The notes beneath the pieces are model-generated. The model was not told the origin of the DNA, made no database searches, and saw only the letters and a list, made by a program, of their open reading frames with translations. From Bdellovibrionales bacterium (GTDB taxonomy: Bacteria > Bdellovibrionota > Bdellovibrionia > Bdellovibrionales > UBA840): a DNA stretch of 5,829 nt. Within the stretch, counting starts at the first letter, position 1. Each line of letters opens with the position of its first letter. The stretch spans positions 1 to 5,829 of the forward strand of contig JAGRAL010000216.1 of NCBI GenBank assembly GCA_020434605.1, written 5' to 3'. Of the stretch, positions 4,649-5,829 are shown piece by piece. The translations under genes and the position numbers were made by a program.

Positions 4649-5829
4649 TTAAGTGCCTAGTGCATCTCTTTCTTCTATCAATGTGAGCCACTCTGTCTCT
4701 AGTCTTTCAATTTCTTGATAGTTTTTAGCCATCATAGCTGTCAGTTCACTTGATACTCCATCACCGGACATTATTTTTTGGTTAAGATCTATGTTTTCTT
4801 TTTCAATTTTTTTTACGGAGACCTCGCAAACCTCTATTTTTTTATTAAGCATGCGAAGTTTTTTATCGATTTCTTTTTTATTTTTACCTGGCTTTATTTT
4901 TTTAAGGTTTACACTCTGGCTCTCTGTCTCCTCGACTACATCCTCTGTAGCAAGGCGTTTTTGTAAACTCCATACGTATTCGTCGTAAGTTCCTGGATAG
5001 GCTAAGACCTCACCTCTAGAGACTTCTAATATTTTTGTAGCGATCCTACTAATAAATCCTCTATCGTGACTAACAGTAACAAACGTACCAGAGAAATTTT
5101 TAAGGGCTTGTATCAAGGCTTCTACTGTTTGAAAGTCTAAATGGTTAGTTGGCTCATCTAATAGTAGACATGAAACTCGCTGCAATAAAATTCTACCCAG
5201 CGCTACCCTTGATTTTTCTCCTCCAGATAAAACACTGATTTTTTTATCAATAGCATCGCCAGAGAATAGTAATGCTCCGGCCATATTTAATATCTCTTGC
5301 CTAGTGACATCCGGATGAGCAATCGCTTGCAAAGATTCAAAAACACTATCTTTTGGATCTAAGGCCTCTACCACATGCTGATTAAAAATAGCCACTTTTG
5401 CTTCATAACCCAATTCTCTTACACCTGATGCTGGTAAAAGTGTCCCAGCAATTCCTTTTAAAAGCGTAGACTTACCGGCCCCATTTAGACCCACTACCGC
5501 TATGTGATCACCTCTTTCGACAACCACGTTTACATCTCTTAGAACTTCTTTGTTTTGATAGCCAAAGCTAGCGTTTTCAATTTTTATAATGTTTCTACCT
5601 GAGTGTGCGGTCTCAGAAATTTTTATCACCGCAGATGTTGGCACACCCTTTAGTTCAATCACTTCCATCTTATCTAGTGACTTCAGACGACTCTGTGCTT
5701 GCTTGGCTTTTGTGGCCTTGGCACCAAACTTGGCCACAAAGTCCAAAATAGCTTTACGCTTTTCAGCCTGACTTTTCGCAGTCGCCTCAAGTTGCGAGCG
5801 AATCAATTCTTTTTGTTCAAAGTAATCAT
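4649..5829 (-). CDS. ABC-F family ATPase, C-terminal part (cut by window edge)
   Basis: ABC-F proteins are soluble twin-ATPase proteins that act on the ribosome, not membrane transporters; some relieve stalling or give antibiotic protection. The window holds 392 residues and the frame stays open to its right edge, so the first ATPase domain lies outside. Counting from the first complete codon (Asp, 5827-5825): the interdomain linker ends near 60, with the family signature KAKQAQSRLKSLDK at 40-53. The second ATPase domain then shows A-loop Y90, Walker A GLNGAGKST (113-121), Q-loop Q150, signature LSGGE (200-204), Walker B and DEPTNHLD (219-231), and H-loop H254. A lysine- and glutamate-rich C-terminal coiled coil (about 308-392, with EWLTLIEERD near the end) matches the Uup/YheS-type CTD. 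All catalytic motifs are intact. The subfamily (Uup, YheS or other) cannot be settled without the first half. The gene ends 83 bases before the msrB start, with no clear terminator between. Confidence 0.93.
   Translation of the reverse strand, partial: DYFEQKELIRSQLEATAKSQAEKRKAILDFVAKFGAKATKAKQAQSRLKSLDKMEVIELKGVPTSAVIKISETAHSGRNIIKIENASFGYQNKEVLRDVNVVVERGDHIAVVGLNGAGKSTLLKGIAGTLLPASGVRELGYEAKVAIFNQHVVEALDPKDSVFESLQAIAHPDVTRQEILNMAGALLFSGDAIDKKISVLSGGEKSRVALGRILLQRVSCLLLDEPTNHLDFQTVEALIQALKNFSGTFVTVSHDRGFISRIATKILEVSRGEVLAYPGTYDEYVWSLQKRLATEDVVEETESQSVNLKKIKPGKNKKEIDKKLRMLNKKIEVCEVSVKKIEKENIDLNQKIMSGDGVSSELTAMMAKNYQEIERLETEWLTLIEERDALGT

Noticed and set aside
4778..4988. Two plus-strand Phe-rich open frames opposite the ABC-F C-terminus
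   Set aside because: They are antisense to the lysine-rich coiled coil (AAA codons read as TTT), which explains the hydrophobic composition.
5804..5829. Start of the ABC-F gene inside the window (TTG at 5806 or ATG at 5829)
   Set aside because: The frame continues open through 5827 with linker-like residues DYFEQKE, so TTG 5806 is an internal Leu. The ATG at 5829 is in another frame and meets a stop after eight codons.
1..5829. Defence system, toxin-antitoxin, mobile element or CRISPR array
   Set aside because: No repeats, integrase, transposase or toxin-like small gene pairs are visible. The two BFD proteins are convergent rather than an operon pair and carry metal-ligand motifs.

Overview
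This window comes from a low-GC bacterial chromosome (roughly 40% by eye, not computed). It is tightly packed with protein genes and shows no tRNA, rRNA, CRISPR, insertion sequence or phage genes. GreA with its GDLSENA acidic tip, the MgtE type, the BFD-like ferredoxins and the MsrB suggest a Gram-negative proteobacterium in the broad sense. A Bdellovibrionota-like source is possible, but that is a low-confidence impression from protein style.

Layout. A symmetric hairpin terminator (19-49) closes greA, which runs on the minus strand. greA diverges from mgtE on the plus strand, and their predicted promoters overlap. mgtE (magnesium channel/transporter) is followed 8 bases later by a 71-residue BFD-like [2Fe-2S] protein, probably translationally coupled to it. 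Converging on that gene is a minus-strand pair: an SDR-family oxidoreductase (2663-3601), then a 135-residue protein that looks like a shortened NifU, with a degenerate IscU-like scaffold followed by a BFD-like [2Fe-2S] domain. The SDR gene diverges from an OsmC-family thiol peroxidase-like gene (3690-4097). The stop codon of that gene directly abuts the stop of a convergent msrB (methionine-R-sulfoxide reductase, 4098-4565). The window ends inside the C-terminal half of an ABC-F ATPase (4649-5829), which lies upstream of msrB on the same strand.

How it fits together. greA and the ABC-F gene are housekeeping (transcription and translation). The middle has a redox flavour: two BFD-like Fe-S proteins, an NAD(P)H-type SDR, an OsmC-like protein and an MsrB. 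This is a neighbourhood of related stress functions rather than a demonstrated pathway. No clear new multi-gene system is visible. The most unusual items are the degenerate NifU-like protein, the CX3C spacing in the small ferredoxin-like protein, the two convergent BFD genes, and the relocated resolving cysteine of MsrB.

No gene-free stretch exceeds about 100 bases. Several starts were moved inward from the longest open frame because of ribosome binding sites: greA 533, mgtE 635, osmC 3690 and msrB 4565.
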